Below, piece after piece: positions 17,432 through 27,233 of a stretch of 64,000 nucleotides of DNA. Within the stretch, counting starts at the first letter, position 1, and every line of letters begins with the position of its first letter. The notes under the pieces were generated by a model. The model saw nothing but the letters and a program-made list of their open reading frames with translations, did not search any database and was not told where the DNA came from. Source of the stretch: Lacinutrix venerupis (GTDB taxonomy: Bacteria > Bacteroidota > Bacteroidia > Flavobacteriales > Flavobacteriaceae); assembly GCF_003663945.1 (NCBI RefSeq), contig NZ_RCCH01000002.1:250612-314611 (forward strand), written 5' to 3'. The translations under genes and the position numbers were made by a program.

Positions 17432-17975
17432 TGTTTTTGCCAATATTAGAAAATCTATTTACCCAAAACATCCATAACAAAAAAACCATACCATAAATAA
17501 TACCGGGAAAAACAACTGAGTGTAAAATCTCACTTTGCTTTGGGAAATGGTATAATGCAACAGATATTAAAACAATTCTTATTAAATTAACTACATAAAT
17601 AATAACACTTCCAGAAAGTAAAAATATAATTGTTGTTTTTAACTTTCCGGAAAACGCAATAACAAAAGCCATAAATAATATAATAACACTTACAGCATTA
17701 CAACCTTCTACAACTCGAGCTAAATAATGTCCGCGAATTATTAATTTTATTGAAGGCTCCGTTAAATGTTTAACAAGTTCTGTATTATAATTTATAAAAT
17801 TTAACAAAGCTTGACACTGGTATGCAACCAAATTTGTTATATAATCTGGAAAATATTGAGACCCAACCGAAGCATTTAAATACAATTTATATAGTAAAGA
17901 CATGCCAATATAAACTAACAAAAATGTAAGGATAAATTTTATTACAGACTTATATTTTATAAAAAGTGATTTCAA
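17424..17975 (-). CDS. xrtF: Exosortase family protein XrtF
   Basis: 183 residues, TTG start. A polytopic inner-membrane transpeptidase-like enzyme of the exosortase/archaeosortase class. The catalytic triad is visible: Cys92 in VVEGCNAVS, Arg133 in NLIRIVLIS and His152 in LHSVVFPGIIYG. Exosortases cleave C-terminal sorting signals of exported proteins. No protein in this window ends in an obvious hydrophobic-plus-basic exosortase signal, so the substrate lies elsewhere. It overlaps the associated gene downstream. Confidence 0.9.
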   Translation of the reverse strand: MKSLFIKYKSVIKFILTFLLVYIGMSLLYKLYLNASVGSQYFPDYITNLVAYQCQALLNFINYNTELVKHLTEPSIKLIIRGHYLARVVEGCNAVSVIILFMAFVIAFSGKLKTTIIFLLSGSVIIYVVNLIRIVLISVALYHFPKQSEILHSVVFPGIIYGMVFLLWMFWVNRFSNIGKNNE

Positions 17976-18030
17976 TTAAATTTTAGAAAATTTTATAGTT
18001 TTTAAAACGCTGAAATTACGTCTTTTTAAA

Positions 18031-18038
18031 TACTTTTG
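18031..18038 (+). promoter_or_regulatory. Bacteroidetes -7 box TACTTTTG
   Basis: Exact TAnnTTTG match 19 bases before the ATG at 18058. Confidence 0.6.
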
Positions 18039-18057
18039 CCAAAATTTTTATCTTACT

Positions 18058-18513
18058 ATGATTTTTGAAAAATTAAAAACAGAAATAGAAACTATTCTTT
18101 TAGACAATAACAAATCTAAAGACGAACTACTATTAAATATCTGCGAGTTACTTGAAGCCAATATAGAATATTACAATTGGGTAGGTTTTTATTTTAAAAA
18201 CGGAGATAAAAACGAATTAAAACTTGGGCCATACGTTGGCGAACCAACAGACCATACAATTATTCCATTTGGTAAAGGTATTTGTGGTCAAGTTGCTGTT
18301 AGTAACGAAAATTTTGTTGTACCAGATGTTGCTGCACAAGATAATTATATTGCATGTAGCATTACCGTTAAAGCCGAAATTGTAATTCCTATTTTTGTTA
18401 ATGGTGAAAATGTTGGACAAATAGATATAGACTCTAATACACCAGATCCCTTTACAGAAGAAGACGAAAGATTTTTAGAGTTTGTTTGCGCTAAAGTTGC
18501 TAAAATAATTTAG
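18058..18513 (+). CDS. GAF-domain free methionine-(R)-sulfoxide reductase
   Basis: 151 residues forming one GAF domain. The fRMsr family reduces free Met-R-sulfoxide with cysteines. Two of its cysteines are present, C76 in GKGICGQVA and C100 in NYIACSITVKAEIVIPI, followed by the family's GENVGQIDIDS strand. The third Cys of the E. coli enzyme is not seen, which is common in relatives. It stands alone between divergent xrtF and purH. Confidence 0.85.
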   Translation: MIFEKLKTEIETILLDNNKSKDELLLNICELLEANIEYYNWVGFYFKNGDKNELKLGPYVGEPTDHTIIPFGKGICGQVAVSNENFVVPDVAAQDNYIACSITVKAEIVIPIFVNGENVGQIDIDSNTPDPFTEEDERFLEFVCAKVAKII

Positions 18514-18584
18514 TTGTTAACAACTACTTGTTTTTAGTTAAAAAAGACTGCATATTTTTAGCTAAAATTAAATGCCTTTTTTCG

Positions 18585-18592
18585 TAAATTTG
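18585..18592 (+). promoter_or_regulatory. Bacteroidetes -7 box TAAATTTG for purH
   Basis: Exact TAnnTTTG match 23 bases before the purH ATG at 18616. Confidence 0.55.
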
Positions 18593-18615
18593 TATGCTTA
18601 TTAACACAACTACTA

Positions 18616-20148
18616 ATGAGCAATAACAAAACAATTAAATCTGCATTAATCTCGGTATTTAGCAAAGAGGGTTTAGAACCTATTGTTAGAGAACTAGACA
18701 AACAAGGTGTTACCATTTATTCTACCGGTGGTACAGAAAAATTTATTAACGATTTAGGTATAAAAGTAGTACCTGTAGAAGATGTTACATCTTATCCATC
18801 AATTCTTGGTGGCCGTGTAAAAACATTACATCCAAAAGTATTTGGTGGAATTTTAAACAGACAAAATCACGATGGAGATGTTAAAGAAATGCAAGACTTT
18901 GACATCCCACAAATAGATGTTGTTATTGTAGATTTATATCCTTTTGAAAAAACTGTAGCTTCTGGAGCTGCAAATCAAGATATAATTGAAAAAATCGATA
19001 TTGGAGGCATCTCTTTAATTCGTGCTGCTGCAAAAAATTATGCAGATGTAATTTGCGTATCTTCAGTTAAAGATTATGCTGAGTTTCTAGAACTAATTAC
19101 AGACAAAAAAGGTAATTTATCTGAAGATGATAGAAAAGCATTTGCTGCAAAAGCCTTTAATGTATCTTCTCATTACGATTCTGCTATCTTTAATTACTTT
19201 AATGCAGACCATAAAATAGCTGCTTTAAAAGTTTCTGAAACTAACGGAAAAGTTTTACGCTACGGTGAAAACCCACACCAACGTGGTTTTTTCTTCGGAA
19301 ATTTTGACGATATATTTACACAACTCCATGGTAAAGAATTAAGCTACAACAACCTTTTAGATGTTGATGCAGCTGTAAATTTAATGGACGAGTTTAAAAA
19401 CGATGCACCAACATTTGCCATTTTAAAACATAATAACGCTTGTGGTTTAGCACAACGTGAGACTTTACATCAAGCCTATACAGATGCTTTAGCTGGAGAT
19501 CCAGTTTCTGCTTTTGGTGGTGTTTTAATTTCTAATACCGAAATTGATACAACTACTGCCGAAGAAATACATAAACTTTTTTGCGAAGTTGTAATTGCGC
19601 CTTCTTTTTCTACTGAAGCTGAAACCATTTTAAAAGGAAAGAAAAACCGTATTCTTTTAGTTTTAAAAGATGCCGAACTTGCACAAACCACTGTTAGAAC
19701 ATGTTTAAATGGTGTGTTAGTTCAAGACAGAAATAATGCAACAGACAAAAAAGAAGACGTAAAAAACGCAACTACAAAAGCACCAACAACTGCAGAGTTA
19801 GACGATTTAATATTTGCTTCAAAAATTTGTAAACACACAAAATCTAATACTATTGTTTTAGTAAAAGACAAACAATTATGTGCTAGTGGCACAGGACAAA
19901 CCAGTCGTGTAGATGCTTTAAACCAAGCAATACATAAAGCGCAATCTTTTAATTTTGATTTAAAAGGAAGTGTGATGGCTAGTGATGCTTTTTTTCCATT
20001 TCCAGACTGTGTAGAAATTGCAGATAAAGCAGGAATATCTGCCGTAATTCAACCAGGTGGTTCTATAAAAGACCAATTAAGTATCGATTATTGTAACGAT
20101 AATGATGTTGCTATGGTTTTTACAGGCACTAGACATTTTAAACATTAA
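18616..20148 (+). CDS. purH: Bifunctional AICAR formyltransferase / IMP cyclohydrolase
   Basis: 510 residues, full length. It carries out the last two steps of IMP synthesis. The N-terminal cyclohydrolase domain shows FSKEGLEP, STGGTEKF and GGRVKTLHPKVFGG. The C-terminal formyltransferase domain shows LRYGENPHQ, the catalytic KHNNACG and SDAFFPFPD, and the end is QPGGSIKDQ then FTGTRHFKH. It has its own promoter and terminator. Confidence 0.98.
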   Translation: MSNNKTIKSALISVFSKEGLEPIVRELDKQGVTIYSTGGTEKFINDLGIKVVPVEDVTSYPSILGGRVKTLHPKVFGGILNRQNHDGDVKEMQDFDIPQIDVVIVDLYPFEKTVASGAANQDIIEKIDIGGISLIRAAAKNYADVICVSSVKDYAEFLELITDKKGNLSEDDRKAFAAKAFNVSSHYDSAIFNYFNADHKIAALKVSETNGKVLRYGENPHQRGFFFGNFDDIFTQLHGKELSYNNLLDVDAAVNLMDEFKNDAPTFAILKHNNACGLAQRETLHQAYTDALAGDPVSAFGGVLISNTEIDTTTAEEIHKLFCEVVIAPSFSTEAETILKGKKNRILLVLKDAELAQTTVRTCLNGVLVQDRNNATDKKEDVKNATTKAPTTAELDDLIFASKICKHTKSNTIVLVKDKQLCASGTGQTSRVDALNQAIHKAQSFNFDLKGSVMASDAFFPFPDCVEIADKAGISAVIQPGGSIKDQLSIDYCNDNDVAMVFTGTRHFKH

Positions 20149-20184
20149 TAGATTCCTTAAAAAAGGAACATTTTAAAGATTATT

Positions 20185-20224
20185 AAAAAACCTGATGTGT
20201 TACTATACATATCAGGTTTTTTTA
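20185..20224 (+). terminator. Rho-independent terminator after purH
   Basis: Inverted repeat AAAAAACCTGAT / ATCAGGTTTTTT (20185-20196 and 20211-20222) with a 14-base loop that can extend the stem, ending in a T-run. Confidence 0.85.
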
Positions 20225-20321
20225 TTTCAGGATGCTTCATTAAAATAATAGCGTCTAGAAAATAAAATTATTTACACACATAATTACTAATCCTAACTGT
20301 TTAAATTCTAATTCAAAACAA

Positions 20322-20337
20322 TTCCGCGAAAGCGAAA
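20322..20337. repeat. GNRA-capped palindrome (copy 2)
   Basis: TTCCGC-GAAA-GCGAAA, related to the elements at 16504 and (opposite strand) 37376. Confidence 0.5.
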
Positions 20338-20517
20338 ACAATTGCTATAAAAACATCTAAAAACATTATAAAACCGTATTTAATATTTAATGATAAATCT
20401 AAATCTTTCAGTATTAAAAATTTATATTAGAACTATACATAATAATCGCTGTTTTTTTCTTTAGTTTTATTACTTTTACGGCAATTCAATAATAACTTCA
20501 ATAATTACACTTAACGC

Positions 20518-21546
20518 ATGGGATTTTTTGACTTCCTAACAGAAGAAATCGCAATAGATTTAGGAACTGCAAACACATTAATTATACATAATGATAAGGT
20601 TGTTGTAGATGCACCTTCCATTGTAGCAAGAGATCGAATTTCGGGAAAAATAATAGCAGTTGGTCAAGAAGCCAACATGATGCAAGGTAAAACCCATGAA
20701 AACATTAAAACTATTAGACCACTTAAAGATGGTGTAATTGCAGATTTTGATGCGTCTGAGCAAATGATTAGCATGTTTATTAAAAATATTCCTGCACTTA
20801 AAAAGAAATTATTTACTCCATCGTTACGTATGGTAATTTGTATTCCATCTGGAATTACAGAAGTAGAAATGCGAGCGGTAAAAGAAAGTGCAGAACGTGT
20901 TAATGGAAAAGAAGTATATTTAATACATGAGCCTATGGCTGCAGCAATTGGTATTGGTGTAGATATTATGCAACCTAAAGGAAACATGATTGTAGATATA
21001 GGTGGTGGTACAACCGAGATTGCTGTAATTGCTCTTGGTGGAATTGTTTGCGACAAGTCTGTTAAAATTGCCGGTGATGTTTTTACAAATGATATTATAT
21101 ACTACATGCGCACACAACATAACTTATATGTTGGTGAACGTACTGCCGAAAAAATAAAAATACAAATTGGTGCTGCTACCGAAGATTTAGATTTACCACC
21201 AGAAGATATGAGCGTTCAAGGACGTGATTTACTTACAGGTAAACCTAAACAGGTTCAAATTTCTTATAGAGAAATTGCAAAAGCTTTAGATAAATCTATA
21301 CTTAGAATTGAGGATGCGGTTATGGAAACATTATCGCAAACACCTCCAGAATTAGCAGCAGATATTTACAATACCGGAATATATTTAGCTGGTGGAGGCT
21401 CTATGTTACGTGGTTTAGACAAACGTCTATCTCAAAAAACAGATTTACCTGTTTATATTGCCGAAGACCCATTACGTGCTGTTGTACGTGGTACAGGAAT
21501 TACGCTTAAAAACTTAGCTAAATACAAAAGTGTATTGATTAAATAA
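20518..21546 (+). CDS. mreB: Rod-shape-determining protein MreB
   Basis: 342 residues. Actin-like ATPase whose membrane-bound filaments guide cell-wall elongation. It shows the phosphate-1 loop IDLGTANT, PSIVARD, the conserved IPSGITEVEMRAVKESAE, the phosphate-2 motif DIGGGTTEIAVIALGG and GGGSMLRGLD at the adenosine site. First gene of a five-gene elongation cluster; mreC follows after 14 bases. Confidence 0.98.
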   Translation: MGFFDFLTEEIAIDLGTANTLIIHNDKVVVDAPSIVARDRISGKIIAVGQEANMMQGKTHENIKTIRPLKDGVIADFDASEQMISMFIKNIPALKKKLFTPSLRMVICIPSGITEVEMRAVKESAERVNGKEVYLIHEPMAAAIGIGVDIMQPKGNMIVDIGGGTTEIAVIALGGIVCDKSVKIAGDVFTNDIIYYMRTQHNLYVGERTAEKIKIQIGAATEDLDLPPEDMSVQGRDLLTGKPKQVQISYREIAKALDKSILRIEDAVMETLSQTPPELAADIYNTGIYLAGGGSMLRGLDKRLSQKTDLPVYIAEDPLRAVVRGTGITLKNLAKYKSVLIK

Positions 21547-21560
21547 AAAAGCCCTAATAA

Positions 21561-22379
21561 ATGCAACAAATAGTAAACTTTATACTAAGAAACAAAACGT
21601 TTCTTCTGTTCCTGCTATTGTTATTTATTTCGGTAATGTTAACTATACAATCTCATAGTTACCATAGAAGCCGCTTTATAAATTCAGCAAATTTTTTAAG
21701 TGGAGGTATTTTTAATGCTTCTAATAACATTAGTGATTATTTTGGTTTGCGTGAACAAAACAAACTACTACAAGAAGAGAATAACCAATTAAAGTCTATT
21801 CTATTTAATGTAGAAAACAATTTAAATTCACCATATGTAGATAGTCTAAATTTTGCTAAAAATTACATTTTTACTCCTGCTCAAGTTATTAGAAACAGCT
21901 ACTCTTCTACAAATAATATTTTATTATTAAACAGAGGTAAAAAAGACAGTATTAAACAGGATTTTGGTGTTATTTCCAGTAAGGGAATAATTGGTATTAT
22001 AGAAAAAACAAATGCCAATTACGCAACTGTATTATCTATTTTAAATACAACTAGTAGCATTAGTGCAAAACTTAAAAAAACCAACCATTTCGGATCTATT
22101 AAATGGGATGGTTTGTTACCAAACAAAATACAACTTAGTGAAATTCCAAAAATTGCACCTGTAGCAACTGGAGATACTATTGTTACCTCTGGTCGCTCTG
22201 CTATTTTTCCAAAAAACATTCCTATTGGTATTGTATCTAGTTTTAATTTAGATACTGCAGAAAATTATTACGAAATTGAGGTTACTCTTTTTAACGACAT
22301 GACAAATATTGAACATGTTTATATAATTGAAAATAGAGATGTAGAACAGATAGAAAACCTATTAGAAAACAATGACTAA
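21561..22379 (+). CDS. mreC: Rod-shape-determining protein MreC
   Basis: 272 residues. One N-terminal membrane helix (FLLFLLLLFISVMLTI), a coiled coil (EQNKLLQEENNQLKSI, about 70-85) and a periplasmic double beta-barrel with the VISSKGIIGIIE and VVTSG-like VTSGRSAIFPKNIPIG motifs. It links MreB to the periplasmic synthases. Its last 8 bases overlap mreD. Confidence 0.95.
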   Translation: MQQIVNFILRNKTFLLFLLLLFISVMLTIQSHSYHRSRFINSANFLSGGIFNASNNISDYFGLREQNKLLQEENNQLKSILFNVENNLNSPYVDSLNFAKNYIFTPAQVIRNSYSSTNNILLLNRGKKDSIKQDFGVISSKGIIGIIEKTNANYATVLSILNTTSSISAKLKKTNHFGSIKWDGLLPNKIQLSEIPKIAPVATGDTIVTSGRSAIFPKNIPIGIVSSFNLDTAENYYEIEVTLFNDMTNIEHVYIIENRDVEQIENLLENND

Positions 22380-22881
22380 TTTTTTATCTATACATACCAT
22401 CCGTTTTGTAATTTTATTATTATTACAAGTACTGTTATTAAGTCATGTTAATTTTATGGGTTACATAAACCCATATCCATATATTTTATTCATTTTATTA
22501 TTCCCAATAAAAAATAATAGAATGTTATTTATTTTATTAAGTTTTCTTTTAGGGTTGTTTATCGATATGTTTTTAGACTCTGGAGGTATTCATGCTGCAG
22601 CATCTGTAACCATAGCTTTTATAAGACCAGCAGCTTTAAAATTTAGTTTTGGAGCACTTTATGACCATCAAGCTATAAAGTTTAACCAAGTTGATTTTGG
22701 ACAGCGTTTTATATACATTTCAATTTTAACACTTATACATCATTTTATTTTATTCTCTCTTGAAATATTTAACTTTTCTAAGATAATTTTAGTACTACAA
22801 AACACGTTATTCTCAAGTATATTTACTATACTATTAAGTATATTAATAACTATAATTTTTAGTGGTACCAATAAAAAATGA
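22372..22881 (+). CDS. mreD: Rod-shape-determining protein MreD
   Basis: 169 residues, five or six hydrophobic helices. Recognised by position between mreC and the PBP2 gene and by the small polytopic profile with LGLFIDMFLDSGGIHAAA, the usual conserved loop of Bacteroidetes MreD. It overlaps mreC by 8 bases and mrdA by 4 (ATGA). Confidence 0.92.
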   Translation: MTNFLSIHTIRFVILLLLQVLLLSHVNFMGYINPYPYILFILLFPIKNNRMLFILLSFLLGLFIDMFLDSGGIHAAASVTIAFIRPAALKFSFGALYDHQAIKFNQVDFGQRFIYISILTLIHHFILFSLEIFNFSKIILVLQNTLFSSIFTILLSILITIIFSGTNKK

Positions 22882-24794
22882 GACAACTTTTATTATTTCT
22901 TACTGTTATTCTTGTTGGTATAATATTTACTGCAAGATTATTTTACTTACAAATCTATAATTCTAGTTTTAATAGTATTTTCGATGATAATGCTATTAGA
23001 AAAGTTTACGATTACCCAAAAAGAGGTTTTGTTTACGATAGAAACGGTAAACTTTTAGTTGCAAACCAACCATCTTACGATGTTATGGTTATTCCTCGTG
23101 AAATAGAACCATTAGATACTTTAGAGTTTTGTAAATTATTAAAAATAGATAAAGCACGTTTTGATAGCCAACTAAAAAAAGCCAAAAATTATTCATGGAG
23201 ATTACCTTCTCCATTTGTATCTCATTTATCTAAAGAAGATTACGCTGTACTTCAAGAAAAAATGAGAAAATATACTGGTTTTCATATTCAAAAACGTTCT
23301 TTACGTCAATATGAAACTACTATTGGAGCAAATGTTTTAGGAGATATTGGCGAAGTTAATAATAGAGATATTGCAAATGACCCTTATTACAAAATAGGTG
23401 ATTTAATGGGTAAACAAGGTGTAGAGAAATCTTACGATTCTATTTTACGAGGTCGAAAAGGTATTAAATTTATACAAAAAGACAGATTTAATAGAAATAT
23501 TGGACCTTATAAAGATGGTAAGTATGATACATTACCTCAACAAGGTAAAGACATAAAAATTACAATTGATTCTGAACTTCAGGCCTATGGCGAATGGCTT
23601 ATGCAAAATAAACGTGGTGGTATTATTGCTTTAGAACCAAGTTCTGGAGAAATTTTAGCCATGATAGCGGCACCAACATATAACCCAAACGATTTGGTGG
23701 GTAGAAAACGATCTAAAAATTACACAAAACTATATAACGATTCTATAGCAAAACCTTTATTTAATAGAAGTTTACAAGGTATTTACAATCCTGGATCGCC
23801 TTTTAAATTAATGAACTCATTAATTGCTTTACAAGAAGGTGTTATATCTAATACTGAAAAAGTATATTGTCATAATGGTTATAAATACGGTAATAGATTC
23901 ATGGGTTGCCATTGTGGAGGAGGTTCTAGAGACATGTCGCTTGGTATTCAAAAATCTTGTAATGCCTATTTTGCAACTGCATATAGAAGAATATTAGAGA
24001 AACCAGCAAATGCAAGAGAAGGAATAGAAATATGGAGTAATCATGCTAAAAGTTTTGGTTTAGGTAATTTTTTAAATAATGATTTAGCCGTTGGTCAAAA
24101 AGGTCGAATTCCAGATAAAGCTTATTATAAAAGAGCATATCCCGAACGTTTTTATTCAACCTATACTATCTCTAATGCTATTGGACAAGGAGAAGTTGTT
24201 ACAACACCTATACAGCTAGCAAATATGACTGCAGCAATTGCAAATAGAGGCTACTACTATACACCACATATTGTTAAAGCTATTGAAGGAGAAACTTTAC
24301 CAGATAAATTTACTACTCCTAAATATACAACAATAGACAAAAAACATTTTGAGCCTGTTATTGAAGGTATGCTTAAAGTTTATGAAAAAGGAACAGCAAG
24401 TAGCCTACAGGTTAAAGGACTTGAAATTTGTGGAAAAACAGGTACCGTAGAAAATTTTGTAATAATAGATAGTGTAAAAACACAATTAACAGATCATTCT
24501 ATTTTTGTAGCTTTTGCACCTAAAGATAACCCAAAAATAGCATTAGCTATATTTGTAGAAAACGGTTATTTTGGAAGTAGGTTTGCTGGTAAAATTGCGA
24601 GTTTAATGATAGAAAAATACGTTAATAAAAAAATTACTCGTAAAGATTTAGAAAACTGGTTATTAACACACAGTTTAGAAAATGAATATGCTAAACCTTA
24701 TTCTGGAGAACCATTTAAAATAAATAGAGAAACACAATACCAAGTAATTCCTATGGAAGAAGTTATTGGGTTGCCAGATAACTCTAATCCATAA
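22878..24794 (+). CDS. mrdA: Penicillin-binding protein 2 (elongation transpeptidase)
   Basis: 638 residues. One N-terminal membrane helix, pedestal domain with KRGFVYDRNGKLL, and a C-terminal transpeptidase domain. Active-site motifs are SPFK (S307 nucleophile, K310), SCN in QKSCNAYF and KTG at 520-522 (CGKTGTVEN). The SPFK form replaces the more usual STFK-like sequence but keeps Ser and Lys. It cross-links peptidoglycan together with RodA, encoded 11 bases downstream. Confidence 0.97.
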   Translation: MRQLLLFLTVILVGIIFTARLFYLQIYNSSFNSIFDDNAIRKVYDYPKRGFVYDRNGKLLVANQPSYDVMVIPREIEPLDTLEFCKLLKIDKARFDSQLKKAKNYSWRLPSPFVSHLSKEDYAVLQEKMRKYTGFHIQKRSLRQYETTIGANVLGDIGEVNNRDIANDPYYKIGDLMGKQGVEKSYDSILRGRKGIKFIQKDRFNRNIGPYKDGKYDTLPQQGKDIKITIDSELQAYGEWLMQNKRGGIIALEPSSGEILAMIAAPTYNPNDLVGRKRSKNYTKLYNDSIAKPLFNRSLQGIYNPGSPFKLMNSLIALQEGVISNTEKVYCHNGYKYGNRFMGCHCGGGSRDMSLGIQKSCNAYFATAYRRILEKPANAREGIEIWSNHAKSFGLGNFLNNDLAVGQKGRIPDKAYYKRAYPERFYSTYTISNAIGQGEVVTTPIQLANMTAAIANRGYYYTPHIVKAIEGETLPDKFTTPKYTTIDKKHFEPVIEGMLKVYEKGTASSLQVKGLEICGKTGTVENFVIIDSVKTQLTDHSIFVAFAPKDNPKIALAIFVENGYFGSRFAGKIASLMIEKYVNKKITRKDLENWLLTHSLENEYAKPYSGEPFKINRETQYQVIPMEEVIGLPDNSNP

Positions 24795-24805
24795 GTAACG
24801 TTTAA

Positions 24806-26080
24806 ATGAGACAAACCGATAGACATTTTAAATTCGATTGGATTACTATTTTACTGTTCTTTATTTTAGCAGGCTTTGGTTGGTTAAATATCTTATCGGC
24901 TTCACATTCTGGTGAAATAGTTGACTATTTTAGTTTTACAGAATTTTACGGTAAACAGCTTGTATTTATTATACTTTCAATAGTATTAATCATTCTTATT
25001 CTATCTATAGACGCTAAGTTTTACGAAAGGTTTTCAAGTATTATTTACTTTGCTTCACTTCTCTCCTTAATAGGTCTATTTATTTTTGGAAAAAATATTA
25101 ACGGCGCTACTTCATGGTACGATTTAGGAGGCATGACATTGCAACCTAGTGAATTTGCAAAAGCTGCAACAGCATTAGCTGTTGCTAAATATATTAGCGA
25201 TTTGCAAACCGATATTAAACAGTTTAAACATCAAATTAGAATTTTTGCAATTATTGTAATTCCGGCTTTTTTAATTTTATTACAAAAAGATGCTGGAAGT
25301 ACATTAGTGTATGGTGCATTTTTCTTTGTTTTATATAGAGAAGGACTTCCTAAAATTTATCTTATTTTAGGTTCTATACTTATAGTATTAGCTATTTGTG
25401 CTTTAAAATTTGGAGTAATTGTAACTATGCTTGTTGCAGCTATTGTAGTATTTGGATATTATTTCACTTTAAAGAAAAAGCCTTCATTTTTTCAACCTAT
25501 AATAGCTTTAGTTATTGCATTACTTATCTCTTTTGTTGTGCGTTACACTTACGATTCGCTTTTACCTTTTCATCAAAAAGATAGAATTACTATTTGGTTA
25601 AGCTTAGAAAAAGATGCCGACAAATTAGAAAAAATGAAAAAAGAAGCTGCCTACAATCTTTTAGAAAGCGAAAAAGCTATTAGCGCTGGTGGTTTTAAAG
25701 GCAAAGGTTTTATGGAAGGTACGAGAACTACAGGTAAATTTGTACCAGAACAGCATACAGATTACATTTTTACTACCGTTGGTGAAGAATGGGGATTTAT
25801 AGGCAGTTTTGGAGTAGTACTTATTTTTGTGCTCTTAATTTTAAGAATACTTCATCTAGCCGAACTTCAAAAATCTCAATTTAGTCGAGTCTATGGTTAC
25901 GCTGTGGGAGCCATATTATTTATACACTTTCTAATTAATATAGGTATGGTTATGGGCTTGATACCAACCATTGGGATTCCACTACCCTTATTTAGTTATG
26001 GTGGTTCTGGTCTTTGGGGATTTACTATTCTTGTATTTATTTTTGTTAAATTAGATTCTAATAGAATAAATGAATGGTAA
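24806..26080 (+). CDS. rodA: Peptidoglycan glycosyltransferase RodA
   Basis: 424 residues, about ten membrane spans. SEDS-family polymerase working with PBP2. Family motifs are LQPSEFAKAATALAVA, LLQKDAGSTLVYG (catalytic Asp), the loop GFMEGTRTTGKFVPEQHTDYIFT and the final IGIPLPLFSYGGSG. Last gene of the mre-mrdA-rodA cluster. Confidence 0.97.
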   Translation: MRQTDRHFKFDWITILLFFILAGFGWLNILSASHSGEIVDYFSFTEFYGKQLVFIILSIVLIILILSIDAKFYERFSSIIYFASLLSLIGLFIFGKNINGATSWYDLGGMTLQPSEFAKAATALAVAKYISDLQTDIKQFKHQIRIFAIIVIPAFLILLQKDAGSTLVYGAFFFVLYREGLPKIYLILGSILIVLAICALKFGVIVTMLVAAIVVFGYYFTLKKKPSFFQPIIALVIALLISFVVRYTYDSLLPFHQKDRITIWLSLEKDADKLEKMKKEAAYNLLESEKAISAGGFKGKGFMEGTRTTGKFVPEQHTDYIFTTVGEEWGFIGSFGVVLIFVLLILRILHLAELQKSQFSRVYGYAVGAILFIHFLINIGMVMGLIPTIGIPLPLFSYGGSGLWGFTILVFIFVKLDSNRINEW

Positions 26081-26145
26081 TTATTTAACTATTAAATTTT
26101 GTTTTTAGTTTTAATATTCACTTTTAACTATTCACTTTTTATCAG

Positions 26146-26153
26146 TAGCTTTG
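26146..26153 (+). promoter_or_regulatory. Bacteroidetes -7 box TAGCTTTG
   Basis: Exact TAnnTTTG match 19 bases before the TTG start at 26173, which supports that non-ATG start. Confidence 0.6.
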
Positions 26154-26172
26154 TAACACTGAAATTTTTCCT

Positions 26173-27150
26173 TTGAAAATAACCGAACAAATAAAACAAC
26201 CTATTGCTTACGAAATGGATCTTTTTGAACAAAAGTTCCGTTTAGCAATGGCCTCTAAAGTTGCTTTATTAAATAGAATTACACATTACATTGTAAACCG
26301 AAAAGGCAAACAAATGAGACCAATGTTTGTATTTCTTGTTGCAAAAATGGTGTCAAATGGAGAGGTAAAAGACAGAACTTATAGAGGAGCATCTGTTATA
26401 GAATTAATACATACCGCTACTTTAGTGCATGATGATGTTGTAGACGACAGTAATAAACGTCGTGGTTTTTTTAGCATTAATGCATTATGGAAAAATAAAA
26501 TAGCAGTACTTATTGGTGATTATTTATTATCTAAAGGCTTACTTCTTTCTATAGATAATAATGATTTCGATTTACTAAAAATTATATCTGTTGCTGTACG
26601 TGAGATGAGCGAAGGTGAGTTGCTTCAAATTGAAAAAGCCAGACGCTTAGATATTACAGAAACAATTTATTACGAAATAATTAGACAAAAAACTGCAACA
26701 TTAATTGCTGCTTGTTGTAGTCTTGGTGCAGCTTCTGTTAAACCAGATAGCCAAGAAGTAGAAACGATGCGGAAATTTGGAGAATTAATAGGTATGGCTT
26801 TTCAAATAAAAGACGATCTTTTCGATTATGGTTCTACAAGTATTGGAAAACCAACTGGTATAGATATTAAAGAACAAAAAATGACTTTACCACTTATTCA
26901 TGTTTTAAATACAGTAAGTAATAAAGAAAAGAAATGGCTTATAAACTCTATTAAAAACCATAATAAAGACAAAAAACGTGTAAACGAAGTTATTGCTTTT
27001 GTAAAAGATAATGGTGGTTTAGAATATGCTGTTAAAAAAATGAAAGCTTTTCAATACGAAGCGTTACAAATACTACAACAGTTTCCAGATTCCGATTATA
27101 AATCTTCATTAGAGTTGATGGTGAATTACGTAATAGAAAGGAAGAAATAA
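26173..27150 (+). CDS. Long-chain polyprenyl diphosphate synthase
   Basis: 325 residues, TTG start. Head-to-tail condensation of isopentenyl diphosphate to build the quinone side chain (menaquinone is expected in this group). Both Asp-rich motifs are present: DDVVDD (87-92) in LIHTATLVHDD, and KDDLFDY (D214, D215, D218). GKQMRP binds isopentenyl diphosphate. Chain length cannot be set from sequence by eye; octaprenyl/heptaprenyl synthase-type is likely. Confidence 0.93.
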   Translation: MKITEQIKQPIAYEMDLFEQKFRLAMASKVALLNRITHYIVNRKGKQMRPMFVFLVAKMVSNGEVKDRTYRGASVIELIHTATLVHDDVVDDSNKRRGFFSINALWKNKIAVLIGDYLLSKGLLLSIDNNDFDLLKIISVAVREMSEGELLQIEKARRLDITETIYYEIIRQKTATLIAACCSLGAASVKPDSQEVETMRKFGELIGMAFQIKDDLFDYGSTSIGKPTGIDIKEQKMTLPLIHVLNTVSNKEKKWLINSIKNHNKDKKRVNEVIAFVKDNGGLEYAVKKMKAFQYEALQILQQFPDSDYKSSLELMVNYVIERKK

Positions 27151-27175
27151 AATACTTTTCTTATTTAAAAAAATA

Positions 27176-27211
27176 AAAAAGCCAGTAACTAAATTTAGCT
27201 ACTGGCTTTTT
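27176..27211. terminator. Bidirectional terminator
   Basis: AAAAAGCCAGTA / TACTGGCTTTTT (27176-27187 and 27200-27211); the loop contains the self-complementary CTAAATTTAG. It sits between convergent genes. Confidence 0.9.
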
Positions 27212-27233
27212 AAATAATTATTCTACTAGGAAA

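Larger units (their letters stand above)
20149..20517. other. Intergenic region between purH and mreB
   Basis: 369 bases without a gene. It holds the purH terminator (20185-20224), a GNRA-capped palindrome (20322-20337) and, 39 bases before mreB, a near-match to the -7 box (TACTTTTA, 20471-20478). I see no tRNA-like or other RNA fold in the rest. Confidence 0.7.

Noticed and set aside
20664-21056. Minus-strand 130-residue frame inside mreB
   Set aside because: Shadow of a highly conserved gene.
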